Assembly: GCF_022133705.1 (NCBI RefSeq)
Contig: NZ_JAKNHJ010000002.1
Span: 1-64,000, forward strand
DNA from: Varibaculum cambriense
GTDB lineage: Bacteria > Actinomycetota > Actinomycetes > Actinomycetales > Actinomycetaceae
Length of the DNA stretch: 64,000 bases
Reading direction: 5' to 3'
Shown here: piece after piece, positions 36,335 to 45,006 of the stretch
How the letters are laid out: each line of letters opens with the position of its first letter
How positions within the stretch are numbered: the first letter of the stretch is position 1
Notes under the pieces: model-generated
The model's database searches: none
The model's input: the letters and a program-made list of their open reading frames with translations, nothing else
Told to the model about the DNA's origin: nothing
Program-made: the position numbers and the translations under genes

Positions 36335-36972
36335 TATTGCCTCTTTTCTAGGGTGGACCAGAGGATTTCCGTCATCTGTTCGGCGAATTCTTTCGCTGGT
36401 GCCATCTGATATAGCTGGGCGCGTCCTTTGAAATAAGGGGTAGATAGCGAGTACTGCATCATCACCATAGTGTTATCCACGGTGAAAGCCAGGACTTCCG
36501 CGGGTAAATCCGTGCGGATCTCGCCCCGCTCTTGTCCTTGTTTAATTAACTTCACTAGCCCAGCTGCGCTATAGCTTTCTAATTCGCGAGCGATATCCAA
36601 GGTTAAGTCCCGATTCCCGGTAGCGGTGATCTCATGGTAAAGCTGCTGGTATTCGGGGTATTGTTCGCAGGAATTTACGGTTAGCAGCATCAGTTTATGG
36701 AGTTTTTCCCGCCCGCTGATCTCATCTTCTAGTATCTGGCCGATATCGGTTTCGATAATCCCGACTCCTAAATTAATCACATACCGGAACAGGTTTTCCT
36801 TAGTTTTGAAGTACTGAAACAGTGATCCGACGGAGATTCCGGCAGCTTTCGCAATCTGATTGGTGTTGGCCGCTTCATAGCCTTTCTCTGCGAACTCGCT
36901 GACGGCAGCGTCAATGATCCGCCTTGCTCTCTTAGGATCTAACTGCTGGAAGCGCTGCATTGCCCATTCCAT
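36334..36972 (-). CDS. TetR-family transcriptional regulator
   Basis: A 212-residue regulator. The N-terminal helix-turn-helix (about 10-58) reads RIIDAAVSEFAEKGYEAANTNQIAKAAGISVGSLFQYFKTKENLF, typical TetR. The C-terminal helical domain should bind the effector. The ATG at 36972 is preferred to the one 11 codons upstream because GAGGA precedes it at seven bases and the upstream start would lie inside the operator. A GTGAG-N6-CTCAC palindrome sits 18 bases before the start, and a second copy controls the aminotransferase operon 3 kb away. It probably represses itself and that operon. First gene of an operon with the FGGY kinase. Confidence 0.88.
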   Translation of the reverse strand: MEWAMQRFQQLDPKRARRIIDAAVSEFAEKGYEAANTNQIAKAAGISVGSLFQYFKTKENLFRYVINLGVGIIETDIGQILEDEISGREKLHKLMLLTVNSCEQYPEYQQLYHEITATGNRDLTLDIARELESYSAAGLVKLIKQGQERGEIRTDLPAEVLAFTVDNTMVMMQYSLSTPYFKGRAQLYQMAPAKEFAEQMTEILWSTLEKRQ

Positions 36973-36989
36973 TTGATTTCCTCTTTTCG

Positions 36990-37005
36990 GTGAGTGAGCT
37001 CTCAC
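36990..37005. promoter_or_regulatory. TetR operator copy 1
   Basis: GTGAG-tgagct-CTCAC, a perfect 5+5 palindrome with a 6-base spacer, lies between the TetR gene (start 36972) and the SPFH gene (start 37194). The same half-sites and spacing recur at 40040-40055, where the full 16-mers agree in 14 positions. This is typical of a TetR autoregulatory site. Confidence 0.75.
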
Positions 37006-37143
37006 ATATCTGGCGTGATAGTAACACGTCTTCCGTGTCCTAGGGGCTATTTCGCTAATTTTTCGTGCTATTTTTCTCCTGCCGCATCCCTTCGCGGAAT
37101 CGACCGCTGATCCCTATCTGTGGCGAGCTTCACCGCCGGCCCA

Positions 37144-37149
37144 TATAAT
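37144..37149 (+). promoter_or_regulatory. Probable -10 box of the SPFH gene
   Basis: A perfect TATAAT lies 45 bases before the GTG start. The sequence 17 bases upstream (TGGCGA) is a poor -35 match. The TetR operator lies over 100 bases upstream, so direct repression of this promoter is less likely than of the TetR promoter. Confidence 0.45.
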
Positions 37150-37193
37150 TTTTCTATAGGTTAGTCCCAACTCATTACCACTGGAGGTTCCAG

Positions 37194-38447
37194 GTGGGTT
37201 TCATTCAAGCGTTTACCGGCTCGATCGGCGGTTCCTTTGCGGATCAATGGCAAGACTTTTATGCTCCTCAACCGGGCATCTCTCCCACTGCAGGCATTTT
37301 TTCGGGCGTTCCCCTGGGCACGAACAATGCCCGTGGCTCCAACACTCGCGGCAGCGCCAATGTAATCACTAATGGTGCTCGAGTGATCGTTCCCGAAGGA
37401 ACCGCTCTGGTGACCATGCAAGAGGGGGCGATTACTGGGCTGATTACCCAAGCAGGCGGATATATATACTCCAATGACGACCCCAACTCGAAATCAATTT
37501 TTGTTGGTGACGGTGTAAAGGCTGCTCTAATCAAGCAGTCGTGGGAACGTTTTAAGTTTGGGGGAATACCCGCAGCTCAGCAGCTCTTCTTTTATGTGAA
37601 TCTGCGTGAAATTCCCAATAACAGGTTCGGTACCCAATCTCAGATTTATTGGGATGATGCCTACCTCGGTACCCAGGTAGGGGCGATAACCCGCGGCACC
37701 TATACCCTGAGAATCGTAGATCCGATTCTGTTTATCAAGAACTTTGTGCCCGTTAACTATCTGGTGGCGGGAGCGCCTCAGTTCGATTTTTCGGATATGG
37801 ATAATCCTGCGGGAGAACAGCTCTTTAACGAGGTTGTGAGTAGCTTATCGGCGGCATTCTCGCACTACACCAATGATCCCAGTCGCGGTAACCGTATGAG
37901 CGGCATTCAAGCTGATCAGATCGGTTTCGCTTCCTCCTTGTCGCAGGCGGTTGAATCGGGCTACCAGTGGAGCAGTGTGCGCGGCCTCGAAATCGTAAAA
38001 ACCGCGATTTTAGCAATCGAATATGACGAGGGTACGCGGGCGCTTCTTGAGGACGTGAAGAAGGCAGATGCTCTGGCAGGTTCGCGGGGTAATACCTTCT
38101 TCCAGCAATCCGCTGCGCGCGGTATCCAAGCTGGTGGCGAGAACGGTGGTGGTGCCGGGTTGGCGTTCATGGGTATGGGGATGGGCGCGGTGGGCGCGGC
38201 TTCGCAGGGAATGCAGCAGCCTACGGAGCCTAGTTCCTATCACCCTAACTTTGCGCAACCGTTGCCAGCGCAGCCGGTAACTGCAACGCCACCTGAGACA
38301 TCGGCTGCGGCAGGAACTTCTCAGCCAGGGAAGCAACCGGCAGAAGACCCCACTACCAGGCTGCTAAATCTGAAGAAACTCTTGGACGCGGGGGTCATTA
38401 GTCAAGAGGAGTTCGACCGAGCAAAATCAGACTATTTGGGATTCTAG
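37194..38447 (+). CDS. SPFH-domain protein with C-terminal SHOCT motif
   Basis: A 417-residue protein of the SPFH/virion-core-like group (YdjI type). The N-terminal region (about 10-240) has the beta-rich SPFH pattern around ARVIVPEGTALVTMQEGAITGLI and the YWDDAYLGTQVGAITRGTYTLRIVDP strand set. It is followed by a helical part, a Gly/Ala/Pro-rich linker (about 310-385), and a terminal SHOCT helix pair (TTRLLNLKKLLDAGVISQEEFDRAKSDYLGF in substance). There is no membrane anchor. GTG start with GGAGG eight bases upstream. The stop is three bases before the zinc-ribbon gene, so they form a pair, as is common for this family. A role in scaffold formation is inferred. Confidence 0.82.
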   Translation: MGFIQAFTGSIGGSFADQWQDFYAPQPGISPTAGIFSGVPLGTNNARGSNTRGSANVITNGARVIVPEGTALVTMQEGAITGLITQAGGYIYSNDDPNSKSIFVGDGVKAALIKQSWERFKFGGIPAAQQLFFYVNLREIPNNRFGTQSQIYWDDAYLGTQVGAITRGTYTLRIVDPILFIKNFVPVNYLVAGAPQFDFSDMDNPAGEQLFNEVVSSLSAAFSHYTNDPSRGNRMSGIQADQIGFASSLSQAVESGYQWSSVRGLEIVKTAILAIEYDEGTRALLEDVKKADALAGSRGNTFFQQSAARGIQAGGENGGGAGLAFMGMGMGAVGAASQGMQQPTEPSSYHPNFAQPLPAQPVTATPPETSAAAGTSQPGKQPAEDPTTRLLNLKKLLDAGVISQEEFDRAKSDYLGF

Positions 38448-38450
38448 GAT

Positions 38451-40001
38451 ATGGGTGACCCAGGCTACCTAGAGCCAGAGGGGAAGCCCGCAGCGTTTAG
38501 GGCTGACCCTAAGGCCAGGAATGGGCAGTTCAAATGCCCAAAATGCGGCGCAACCGACATTGTCACCAATTGTCAGACCGGCAGGTTGCGGTGTTGTTAT
38601 TGCCGCTACGAGTTTTCACCACAGTTGCTGCCCACCAATGAGGATATCGCGTCATTACGTGGGGTAACCACGGGGTTAGGGTCGCAAGACATTATCGTTA
38701 ACTCCTCTGAGGTGCTGACCCTCAAATGTGAAAGCTGCGGAGCAGAGGTGGTGATCAACACTGCCTACGCGATGCAGGCGCGCTGTCACTGGTGCCGCCA
38801 TAGGCTGTCGATTAATCAACAGGTGCCTAATGGGGCAGTTCCGGACGCGATTTTGCCTTTTACGGTTACCAGGGAGGAAGCGAAGAAACAGATCGCAGAG
38901 TTTGTGGAAAAACGAAAATTCTTCGCGCATCCCGCTTTCACCAGACAGTTCACTGCAGATAATATTTCCGCAGTCTATTTCCCTTACTTCATTTCCGACA
39001 TTAATGCCAACGATCGCCTGTCGGGAACCGGCGGGGTGGTGGTCAGGAAATATACCGTCAAGCGGGACAATCGCCGGGAAACCCGATATGACGTTGATGA
39101 ATATCAGGTAGAACGCGACTTTGATATCGCTATCGATGACCTCACCATAGAAGCCAGCGCCGATAAGTTAAATGTGACGGCCAAAGATAAAACCACAAAT
39201 GTCATTAACGCGATTATGCCCTATGACACCAAGAACTGTGTCAGGTACAACGCCAACTATTTAAGAGGATGCACCGCCGAAAAACGCGATATTGATATTA
39301 GGCAGGTGCGCCCTCTGGTTCGCACGCAAGCACAAGATATTGCCAGGTTGTCGGCAAATAAGACGCTACGCAGATACGACTATGGGGTATCTTGGAAAAA
39401 AGAGGATTTCGCAATCAATGGCGAGTCATGGTTATCTGCTTATTTTCCAGTCTGGCTTTACAGTTACCTGCAGGTAAGTGGTTCTAAACGGCAATTGCAT
39501 TATGTGGCAGTTAACGCTCGCACGAAAGAAACTATGGGTAGCGTACCTATAAACATGACCAAACTGATTGTTACTTCTTTCCTGTTCGAGTTTTTTAGTT
39601 TCTTCCTGGCACTGTTCTTAGGTAGTGACTTAGTTGGCTGGGATGATGATTTTCGCTGGCTGCTACTGATACCGGGGTTGTTCTTCTTTAGCTTCGTGTA
39701 TATGAAATACCGAAACGCGGGGGAGCGGCACGCCTATGAGGTGGAAACCAAACGAAGTGTGACCAACCTGCGGGTAGTGGATAAATTCTCCAGACACCGC
39801 TATGGCTTAAAGGGGTCTAGGATTGCTGGGGGTAACAACCAGGTGATATATGGACGCAGGAACCATAAAGGTTTAGAAAGCATCCCTTACGATCTGCTTA
39901 ATAGCAGCATAGATGTAAAGCAGTTACAAGAAAAAGCTGAGAAACTTGTACAGCAGGGGAAAAACCTGTACCAAAACCGCCCCGGGCAGTCTGATCATTG
40001 A
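38451..40001 (+). CDS. Zinc-ribbon membrane protein (TFIIB-type zinc ribbon family)
   Basis: A 516-residue protein. Two zinc ribbons stand near the N terminus: CPKC...CCYC (about 26-48) and CESC...CHWC (about 90-112). A large mixed region follows (KYTVKRDNRRETRYDVDEYQVERDFDIA and PYDTKNCVRYNANYL in substance), then two close membrane segments at about 365-415 and a C-terminal cytoplasmic tail ending in a helix. Such proteins are often paired with SPFH/YdjI proteins; the gene begins three bases after its partner. The true function is unknown. Its last codons overlap the -35 box of the downstream aminotransferase promoter. Confidence 0.75.
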   Translation: MGDPGYLEPEGKPAAFRADPKARNGQFKCPKCGATDIVTNCQTGRLRCCYCRYEFSPQLLPTNEDIASLRGVTTGLGSQDIIVNSSEVLTLKCESCGAEVVINTAYAMQARCHWCRHRLSINQQVPNGAVPDAILPFTVTREEAKKQIAEFVEKRKFFAHPAFTRQFTADNISAVYFPYFISDINANDRLSGTGGVVVRKYTVKRDNRRETRYDVDEYQVERDFDIAIDDLTIEASADKLNVTAKDKTTNVINAIMPYDTKNCVRYNANYLRGCTAEKRDIDIRQVRPLVRTQAQDIARLSANKTLRRYDYGVSWKKEDFAINGESWLSAYFPVWLYSYLQVSGSKRQLHYVAVNARTKETMGSVPINMTKLIVTSFLFEFFSFFLALFLGSDLVGWDDDFRWLLLIPGLFFFSFVYMKYRNAGERHAYEVETKRSVTNLRVVDKFSRHRYGLKGSRIAGGNNQVIYGRRNHKGLESIPYDLLNSSIDVKQLQEKAEKLVQQGKNLYQNRPGQSDH

Positions 40002-40026
40002 CAGAATTGTCTTTGAGGATTAATCT
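39998..40026 (+). promoter_or_regulatory. Promoter of the aminotransferase-aldolase operon
   Basis: A perfect -35 TTGACA (39998-40003) is followed, after 17 bases, by TAATCT (40021-40026). The expected transcript start near 40033 lies just before the TetR operator (40040-40055), so a bound repressor would block early elongation. It also shows that the aminotransferase must start after 40026. Confidence 0.7.
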
Positions 40027-40039
40027 AAATCACACTGTT

Positions 40040-40055
40040 GTGAGTAAGCGCTCAC
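40040..40055. promoter_or_regulatory. TetR operator copy 2
   Basis: GTGAG-taagcg-CTCAC, the same half-sites and 6-base spacer as the palindrome upstream of the TetR gene (36990-37005). It lies just downstream of the TTGACA/TAATCT promoter and 20 bases before the aminotransferase start. Confidence 0.78.
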
Positions 40056-40075
40056 ATTGTCTAATGGGGGTCAAA

Positions 40076-41533
40076 ATGGATATCAATCGTCCAGGAGCGC
40101 GACAGGTAACGCGCGAGCTAGATGAGCTAATCAAACAACCGGTTTACTCGATTTCTCCTTCTGCTTTACGTGAGTATGAGGACGAATATTTTGCAAAAAA
40201 GTGCACCAAATCGCGGACGATGATTCGGGAAGCACAGGAGGTTATCCCGGGCGGGGTGCAACATAATCTGGCGTTTAACCATCCCTTCCCCCTGGTATTT
40301 ACGGGCGCTAACGGCAATAAGCTGACTGATCTGGACGGTAATGAGTATCTGGATTTCCTGCAAGCGGGCGGACCCACCGTCCTGGGGTCTAACCCCCCGC
40401 AGGTGCGGGAAAAAGTTATTGACTTACTTAATACTTGCGGCCCCTCCACCGGGCTTTTCCATGAATATGAGTACCGTCTGGGCGCGCTAGTGCGGGATCT
40501 GATTCCCTCCGTGGATATGTTCCGCGCTTTCGGCTCCGGAACCGAGGCCTGTATGGCCTCCATCCGGGTGGCGCGCCTAGCCACTAAGCATCGCCACGTC
40601 CTAAAAATGGGCGGCGCCTACCATGGCTGGTCAGACCAGCTTGCCTACGGTATCCGAATTCCGGGGTCAAAGTTCACCCAGGCCAGCGGGATTCCCCTGC
40701 GGTGTATGTCGCTGACTGATGAGTTCTTCCCCGGTGACCTAGAAGATCTAGAACGCAAGTTAAAACATAAGAAACTCACTGGCGGCACCGCGGCGATTAT
40801 GATCGAGCCGATTGGACCGGAGTCCGGCACTCGCCCGATTACCCAAGAATTTTTACGAGGCGCGCGGACGCTGGCGAACAAATACGGGGCGCTACTTATT
40901 TTTGACGAGGTCGTGACCGCCTTCCGGATTTCTGAGCATGGGGCGCAGGGTTACTTTGGTGTAATGCCGGATCTAACCGTGTTCGGTAAAGTAATCGCCG
41001 GTGGCTATCCCTCTGCAGGGGGTCTGGGAGGACGCAAAGAGTATATGCGCTACCTCGCCGCGGGGATCCAAACCGGAGATAAAGTAAAGAAAGCCCTGGT
41101 CGGGGGAACCATGACCGCAAATCCGTTGTCTTCGCTGGCCGGTTACTACACCATTAAGGAGATCGCTGAGACCGCGGCGTGTGACCGCGCCGCCAAGATG
41201 GGGGATCGCTTAACCGATGGTCTGCGCGCCCTCATCAAGCAATATCGCCTGCCGTTTGTAGCGTTTAACCAGCGCAGCGTGTGTCACCTAGAGACCGTGG
41301 GGACTATGCATTTTGCGATCAACTGGAAGAAACCCTGGGAGATTCCGAATGTTTTGAAAGCGACCAGCCAGCGGAAGAAAGAAATGGAGCATATGGGCGC
41401 GGCCTATATGGCAGAAGGCATTGTGACTTTGGCCGGATCGCGTTTGTACACTTCCGCTGCCTATAACGAAGAGGATATCGACCGGGCGCTTGCCGCCTTC
41501 GAACGGGTATTCCAAAAGGTGGTAAAGCTGTGA
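40076..41533 (+). CDS. Class III aminotransferase (glutamate-1-semialdehyde aminomutase-like)
   Basis: A 485-residue PLP enzyme of fold type I, class III. Seen: VIPGGVQHNLAFNHPFPLVF near the start, which is as in GSA aminomutases, GSGTEACMASIRVARLAT, MGGAYHGWSD, the PLP-Asp motif LLIFDEVVTAFRI, and the Schiff-base Lys in LTVFGKVIAGGYPSAG. It is longer than HemL and not near haem genes. Together with the aldolase and aldehyde dehydrogenase that follow, it more likely acts in catabolism, but the substrate is unknown. The ATG at 40076 is chosen because the promoter and operator lie before it and GGGGG precedes it. Overlaps the aldolase start by four bases. Confidence 0.83.
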   Translation: MDINRPGARQVTRELDELIKQPVYSISPSALREYEDEYFAKKCTKSRTMIREAQEVIPGGVQHNLAFNHPFPLVFTGANGNKLTDLDGNEYLDFLQAGGPTVLGSNPPQVREKVIDLLNTCGPSTGLFHEYEYRLGALVRDLIPSVDMFRAFGSGTEACMASIRVARLATKHRHVLKMGGAYHGWSDQLAYGIRIPGSKFTQASGIPLRCMSLTDEFFPGDLEDLERKLKHKKLTGGTAAIMIEPIGPESGTRPITQEFLRGARTLANKYGALLIFDEVVTAFRISEHGAQGYFGVMPDLTVFGKVIAGGYPSAGGLGGRKEYMRYLAAGIQTGDKVKKALVGGTMTANPLSSLAGYYTIKEIAETAACDRAAKMGDRLTDGLRALIKQYRLPFVAFNQRSVCHLETVGTMHFAINWKKPWEIPNVLKATSQRKKEMEHMGAAYMAEGIVTLAGSRLYTSAAYNEEDIDRALAAFERVFQKVVKL

Positions 41534-42576
41534 ACTGCGACGAAGATACCAAGCGCGCGAAACTAGTTGAGCTTTCGCATCAGCTGCTTTCTGATGGGTT
41601 AGTGGTGCGCACCTGGGGTAATTTTTCGGTGCGCGGCAGCGCGGACGACTTTTTGATTACCCCCTCGGGGCGCCGTTACGAAACCATGACTGAGGAGGAG
41701 CTGCCTTTATGTACCGGCTCTAAAGATTGGTCTGGCCCGTATAAGCCTTCCTCGGAGTATCCGATGCACGCCCTCACCTATCGGTTATTTCCGCAGGCGC
41801 GGTGGGTGATTCATACCCACCAGCCCTATGCCTCTGCGCTGTCGCTGGCGAAAAAGGATTTCCCGCTGGACGAAGAAGCGCAAGCAGCATTGGGACAAGA
41901 GGTGCTGCCGGTGGCTCCCTACGGGTTGCCCTCGACGAAGAAGCTACACCGCGGGGTGGAAGAAACCCTGCAGCGCACCGGGGCGCAGGTGATTTTGATG
42001 AAAGCCCATGGCGCCATGATTTGGGCTGAAAGCGCTGAGGGGGCGCGGCGGCTCGCAAATGCTTTAGAAAAGGTAGCCAAGGATTTATATCAGCGCGAGC
42101 TCTCCTGCTTGCCGCCGCTGCCGGCGCGTTCGCTTACTTCCCGGCGTGAGGGGGAGGATGACGCCCTAGTCTGGGGTGATGACCAAGGCCGCCCTACCAC
42201 CCCCGATGCGGCCACGCAGACGAATCACTCGCGGATCTATCAGGAGCGCCCCGATGTCGGCGCCATTATTACCTGTCACCACGCAGAGGTAGCGGACTTT
42301 TTTGGAGGAAAACTACCTGCCTACCTGGATGATTTTGCTCAGATTATCGGGCTGAAAGCTGATGGAACTACCCGAGGGAATGCGGTGCTGACCAACACGG
42401 CGGCCTATTGCCTCGGCGCGGATCTGGATGCTGCTCATAGCGCCCAGATAGTGCTAGAAAAGAACGCCTTAGCGGCGCGTTACGCCCGCGTTTGCGGGGC
42501 AAAGCCGTTAAAAAAGGCGGAGGCGCTGTTGATGCGGGAAATCTATCGCCGTAAATATTCAAAACAGGCTAGTTGA
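41530..42576 (+). CDS. Class II aldolase/adducin-family protein with two domains
   Basis: A 348-residue protein. The first part (about 1-190) is an AraD/FucA-like aldolase domain: TWGNFSVRG, LITPSGRRYETMTEEEL, the zinc histidines in VIHTHQPYASAL, and KAHGAMIWAESAEGA. The second part (about 220-340) resembles a second copy: SRIYQERPDVGAIITCHHAEV, TRGNAVLTNTAAYCLGADLDAAHSA, with fewer metal ligands, so probably structural or regulatory. The common FucA/AraD proteins have one domain of about 215 residues. The GTG start overlaps the aminotransferase stop, implying a coupled operon. It may cleave a phosphorylated sugar produced by the FGGY kinase. Confidence 0.8.
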   Translation: MNCDEDTKRAKLVELSHQLLSDGLVVRTWGNFSVRGSADDFLITPSGRRYETMTEEELPLCTGSKDWSGPYKPSSEYPMHALTYRLFPQARWVIHTHQPYASALSLAKKDFPLDEEAQAALGQEVLPVAPYGLPSTKKLHRGVEETLQRTGAQVILMKAHGAMIWAESAEGARRLANALEKVAKDLYQRELSCLPPLPARSLTSRREGEDDALVWGDDQGRPTTPDAATQTNHSRIYQERPDVGAIITCHHAEVADFFGGKLPAYLDDFAQIIGLKADGTTRGNAVLTNTAAYCLGADLDAAHSAQIVLEKNALAARYARVCGAKPLKKAEALLMREIYRRKYSKQAS

Positions 42577-42635
42577 TAGCAAAATAATAGGGAACCGGAT
42601 AGGAAGTAGGTGTTAGGAAGTAGAAAGGGGCAGGC

Positions 42636-44045
42636 ATGAGCAGTTCGCAAGAGCAAGCCATTAGGCGGGCGGTCGAGAGTGCTCGTAGCTGTTTTAACGC
42701 CGGAACTACGATCCCGATATCCGGGCGGCAGAAAAATCTAACTGCCCTGTTACGGGAAATAGAAAAATCACGAACAGAGATTTATAGCGCCCTCAAGCAA
42801 GACTTGAACAAGAGTCGTACCGAAGCCTATATGAGCGAAATTTCCCTGGTGAAAGCAGAAATAAGACATCTGCGGCGTCGCCTACCTTGGCTGGCGATGC
42901 CTCGCTCGAAACTACCTGCCCTTTCCCAACTTCCCGGGTGGTTGCAGGTGCAACGCGAACCCTACGGGGTGGTGTTGGTGATGAGCCCTTGGAACTATCC
43001 TTTCCAACTCACGATGGAACCTATTGCTGCTGCTATCGCCGGCGGAAATACGGTGGTAGTCAAGCCCTCTGCCTATACCCCGCATACCTGTGAGGTGATT
43101 GAAAAAATCTTGCGCCGCGCCCTCCCGCCCGGAATGGCGAGCGTTATCCGTGGTGGTCGCGCCGAAAACACCGCTCTGTTAGAGCAACGCTTTGACCATA
43201 TTTTCTTCACCGGCTCCCCGGCGGTAGGACGGGTAGTAATGGAAGCCGCATCCCGATACTTGACCCCGGTAACGTTGGAGCTGGGCGGAAAATCTCCCTG
43301 TTTTGTGGATCGCACCGCCGATATCGAAAAAGCGGCACGCAGGATTCTGTTCGGAAAACTGCTTAACGCAGGGCAAACATGCGTCAGTGTCGATTATGTT
43401 TATGTACACGAGGACGTGCGGGAGCAGTTAATCGCTGCGTTGCAGGCGGGAATCGCCCGCGCTTTGCCGAGTGAGCAATACCGAAAATCTGCGTTTGTAA
43501 AAATCATTTCTCCCAAGCATTTTTCGCGCCTGTCGGGGCTGCTAGCGGAACAAAGACTATTGGGCGCGAAGGGAGGAGGCCACGCGGAAGATTTTCTTGA
43601 CCGACAAACCCAGCAGATCAAGCCGGTGATCGTGGATAATCCTTCCTGGGATTCTCCGGTGATGTCGGAAGAAATTTTTGGTCCGATTTTGCCGGTTCTT
43701 CCTTTTACGGATCTGGAAGCAACTTTGGCGGACTATGAAGAGCGCGAACACCCCCTGGCGCTGTATATCTTTACGAAAGATCGGGGCTTTGCCCGGCAAG
43801 TGATGAGTAAAGTGAACGCCGGGGGAGTATGTATCAATGACACTTTGCTCCATATGAGCTCTTCGAAGGCGCCTTTTGGGGGCGTAGGTAACTCGGGGAT
43901 GGGAAATTATCACGGAGACTGGTCGTTTAAGGCCATGACCCGGGAGCAAACGGTTCTCCGTAAATCTTGGCTTTTTGATATTCCGGTGCGTCACCACCCC
44001 TATGGAGAGAAATCTTTGAAAATCCTCCGTTCCCTGCTGCGTTAG
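42636..44045 (+). CDS. Aldehyde dehydrogenase (class 3-like)
   Basis: A 469-residue NAD(P)-dependent aldehyde dehydrogenase. Seen: the cofactor loop SPWNYPFQLTMEPIAAAIAGGNTVVVKPS, the general-base Glu in TLELGGKSPCFVD, and catalytic Cys249 in NAGQTCVSVDYVYV. The Cys-containing part and short length fit the class 3 / YwdH group, which oxidises medium-chain or aromatic aldehydes. It begins 60 bases after the aldolase and probably shares its operon, oxidising an aldehyde released by the aldolase or aminotransferase; the substrate is inferred only. Confidence 0.9.
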   Translation: MSSSQEQAIRRAVESARSCFNAGTTIPISGRQKNLTALLREIEKSRTEIYSALKQDLNKSRTEAYMSEISLVKAEIRHLRRRLPWLAMPRSKLPALSQLPGWLQVQREPYGVVLVMSPWNYPFQLTMEPIAAAIAGGNTVVVKPSAYTPHTCEVIEKILRRALPPGMASVIRGGRAENTALLEQRFDHIFFTGSPAVGRVVMEAASRYLTPVTLELGGKSPCFVDRTADIEKAARRILFGKLLNAGQTCVSVDYVYVHEDVREQLIAALQAGIARALPSEQYRKSAFVKIISPKHFSRLSGLLAEQRLLGAKGGGHAEDFLDRQTQQIKPVIVDNPSWDSPVMSEEIFGPILPVLPFTDLEATLADYEEREHPLALYIFTKDRGFARQVMSKVNAGGVCINDTLLHMSSSKAPFGGVGNSGMGNYHGDWSFKAMTREQTVLRKSWLFDIPVRHHPYGEKSLKILRSLLR

Positions 44046-44133
44046 CACCTAGAGGGCGGTGGAGCTAAGTGACGCTACCCTTTCATTACTGCAACAGGTA
44101 GTAATGGCAGCGTGCGGGAACATCTGTTCCGGT

Positions 44134-44619
44134 CTAGAGGGTTACTTCCTCTAGGCGTGCAGTCTTTACGTCGAGGACGAATCCGCGGACAGCGCCTCCT
44201 ACAAAGGGACTGTCTAGCAGTTTCTTCATATTGTTTCTAACTGATTCGCGCACGTCCTTGAAGCCTCCGGGTTTCCAGGTGGGACGCTGCCCGGTGTCTT
44301 TTTCGAGTTCGGCGAGGAATACTTCGTCATTGGTCTTCGACATTCCGCAATCGGTGTGTTGAATCAGCATCACGTACTTGGTTCCCAAGCTGCGCTGGGA
44401 GGCGGCGAGGGTGCGGATGGTGTCGGGGGTGACCAGGCCGCCGGCGTTGCGGATCACGTGGATTTGTCCGGGTTCCACCCCCAGCATAGTTTCCACGTCG
44501 ATCCGACAATCCATGCAGGTTACTACCGCTACCTTCATCTCGGGTAGGTGGGGGGCCTCTCCGGGAAACTTTTCGGCGTAGGCGGCTTCATTCTTTAATA
44601 ACTGCTCGATGGGATCCAT
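44134..44619 (-). CDS. Beta-class carbonic anhydrase
   Basis: A 161-residue beta-carbonic anhydrase interconverting CO2 and bicarbonate. The zinc ligands are seen as Cys35 in CMDCRID, His88 and Cys91 in HTDCGM, with the Asp37/Arg39 dyad present. The short length is typical of actinobacterial class D-like small beta-CAs. ATG start with AGGAG six bases before. It stands alone, convergent with the ALDH gene. Confidence 0.93.
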   Translation of the reverse strand: MDPIEQLLKNEAAYAEKFPGEAPHLPEMKVAVVTCMDCRIDVETMLGVEPGQIHVIRNAGGLVTPDTIRTLAASQRSLGTKYVMLIQHTDCGMSKTNDEVFLAELEKDTGQRPTWKPGGFKDVRESVRNNMKKLLDSPFVGGAVRGFVLDVKTARLEEVTL

Positions 44620-44770
44620 GGTTGCTCCTGTTTTTCTGATGGTTAGTTAAATGGTATTAAATCTGCCTGGTTGGCGGGGGCGTAACCAAGTCATTTTTCT
44701 TGAGCGCAATCCCACACCCTCATAGTTTGCAAATTTGTCTGTTACCAGCCTAGGCTTTTGAGAGTACCTA

Positions 44771-44843
44771 GGGGCTATGGCGCAGTTGGTAGCGCGTCTC
44801 GTTCGCAATGAGAAGGTCAGGGGTTCGAATCCCCTTAGCTCCA
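44771..44843 (+). tRNA. tRNA-Ala (anticodon CGC)
   Basis: A 73-base cloverleaf. Acceptor GGGGCTA pairs with TAGCTCC (one G-T), D-arm GCGC...GCGC, anticodon stem TCTCG/TGAGA with loop TTCGCAA giving anticodon CGC, T-arm AGGGG-TTCGAAT-CCCCT, and discriminator A. CCA is not fully encoded. It decodes GCG. A terminator hairpin follows. Confidence 0.97.
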
Positions 44844-44849
44844 CTGAAG

Positions 44850-44884
44850 GGACGCTCATTTTGATACAAAGTGGGCGTCCTTTT
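44850..44884 (+). terminator. Terminator of tRNA-Ala
   Basis: GGACGCTCA (44850-44858) pairs with TGGGCGTCC (44872-44880), one wobble pair, followed by TTTT. It stands seven bases after the tRNA. Confidence 0.75.
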
Positions 44885-45006
44885 GTATGCCCGAAATCTG
44901 AACGAAAAGCCAGGTCAGAGAGGATTTGGTTTCGTCTGGTCTGTTGGGCGGTGCCTGCAGGTAGGGGAGTAGGGCAGCCGAATTTCGGGTACTCGTGCTG
45001 CCTGGT

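Noticed and set aside
43557-44048. A 163-codon minus-strand frame
   Set aside because: Antisense to the aldehyde dehydrogenase gene; composition typical of a shadow frame.
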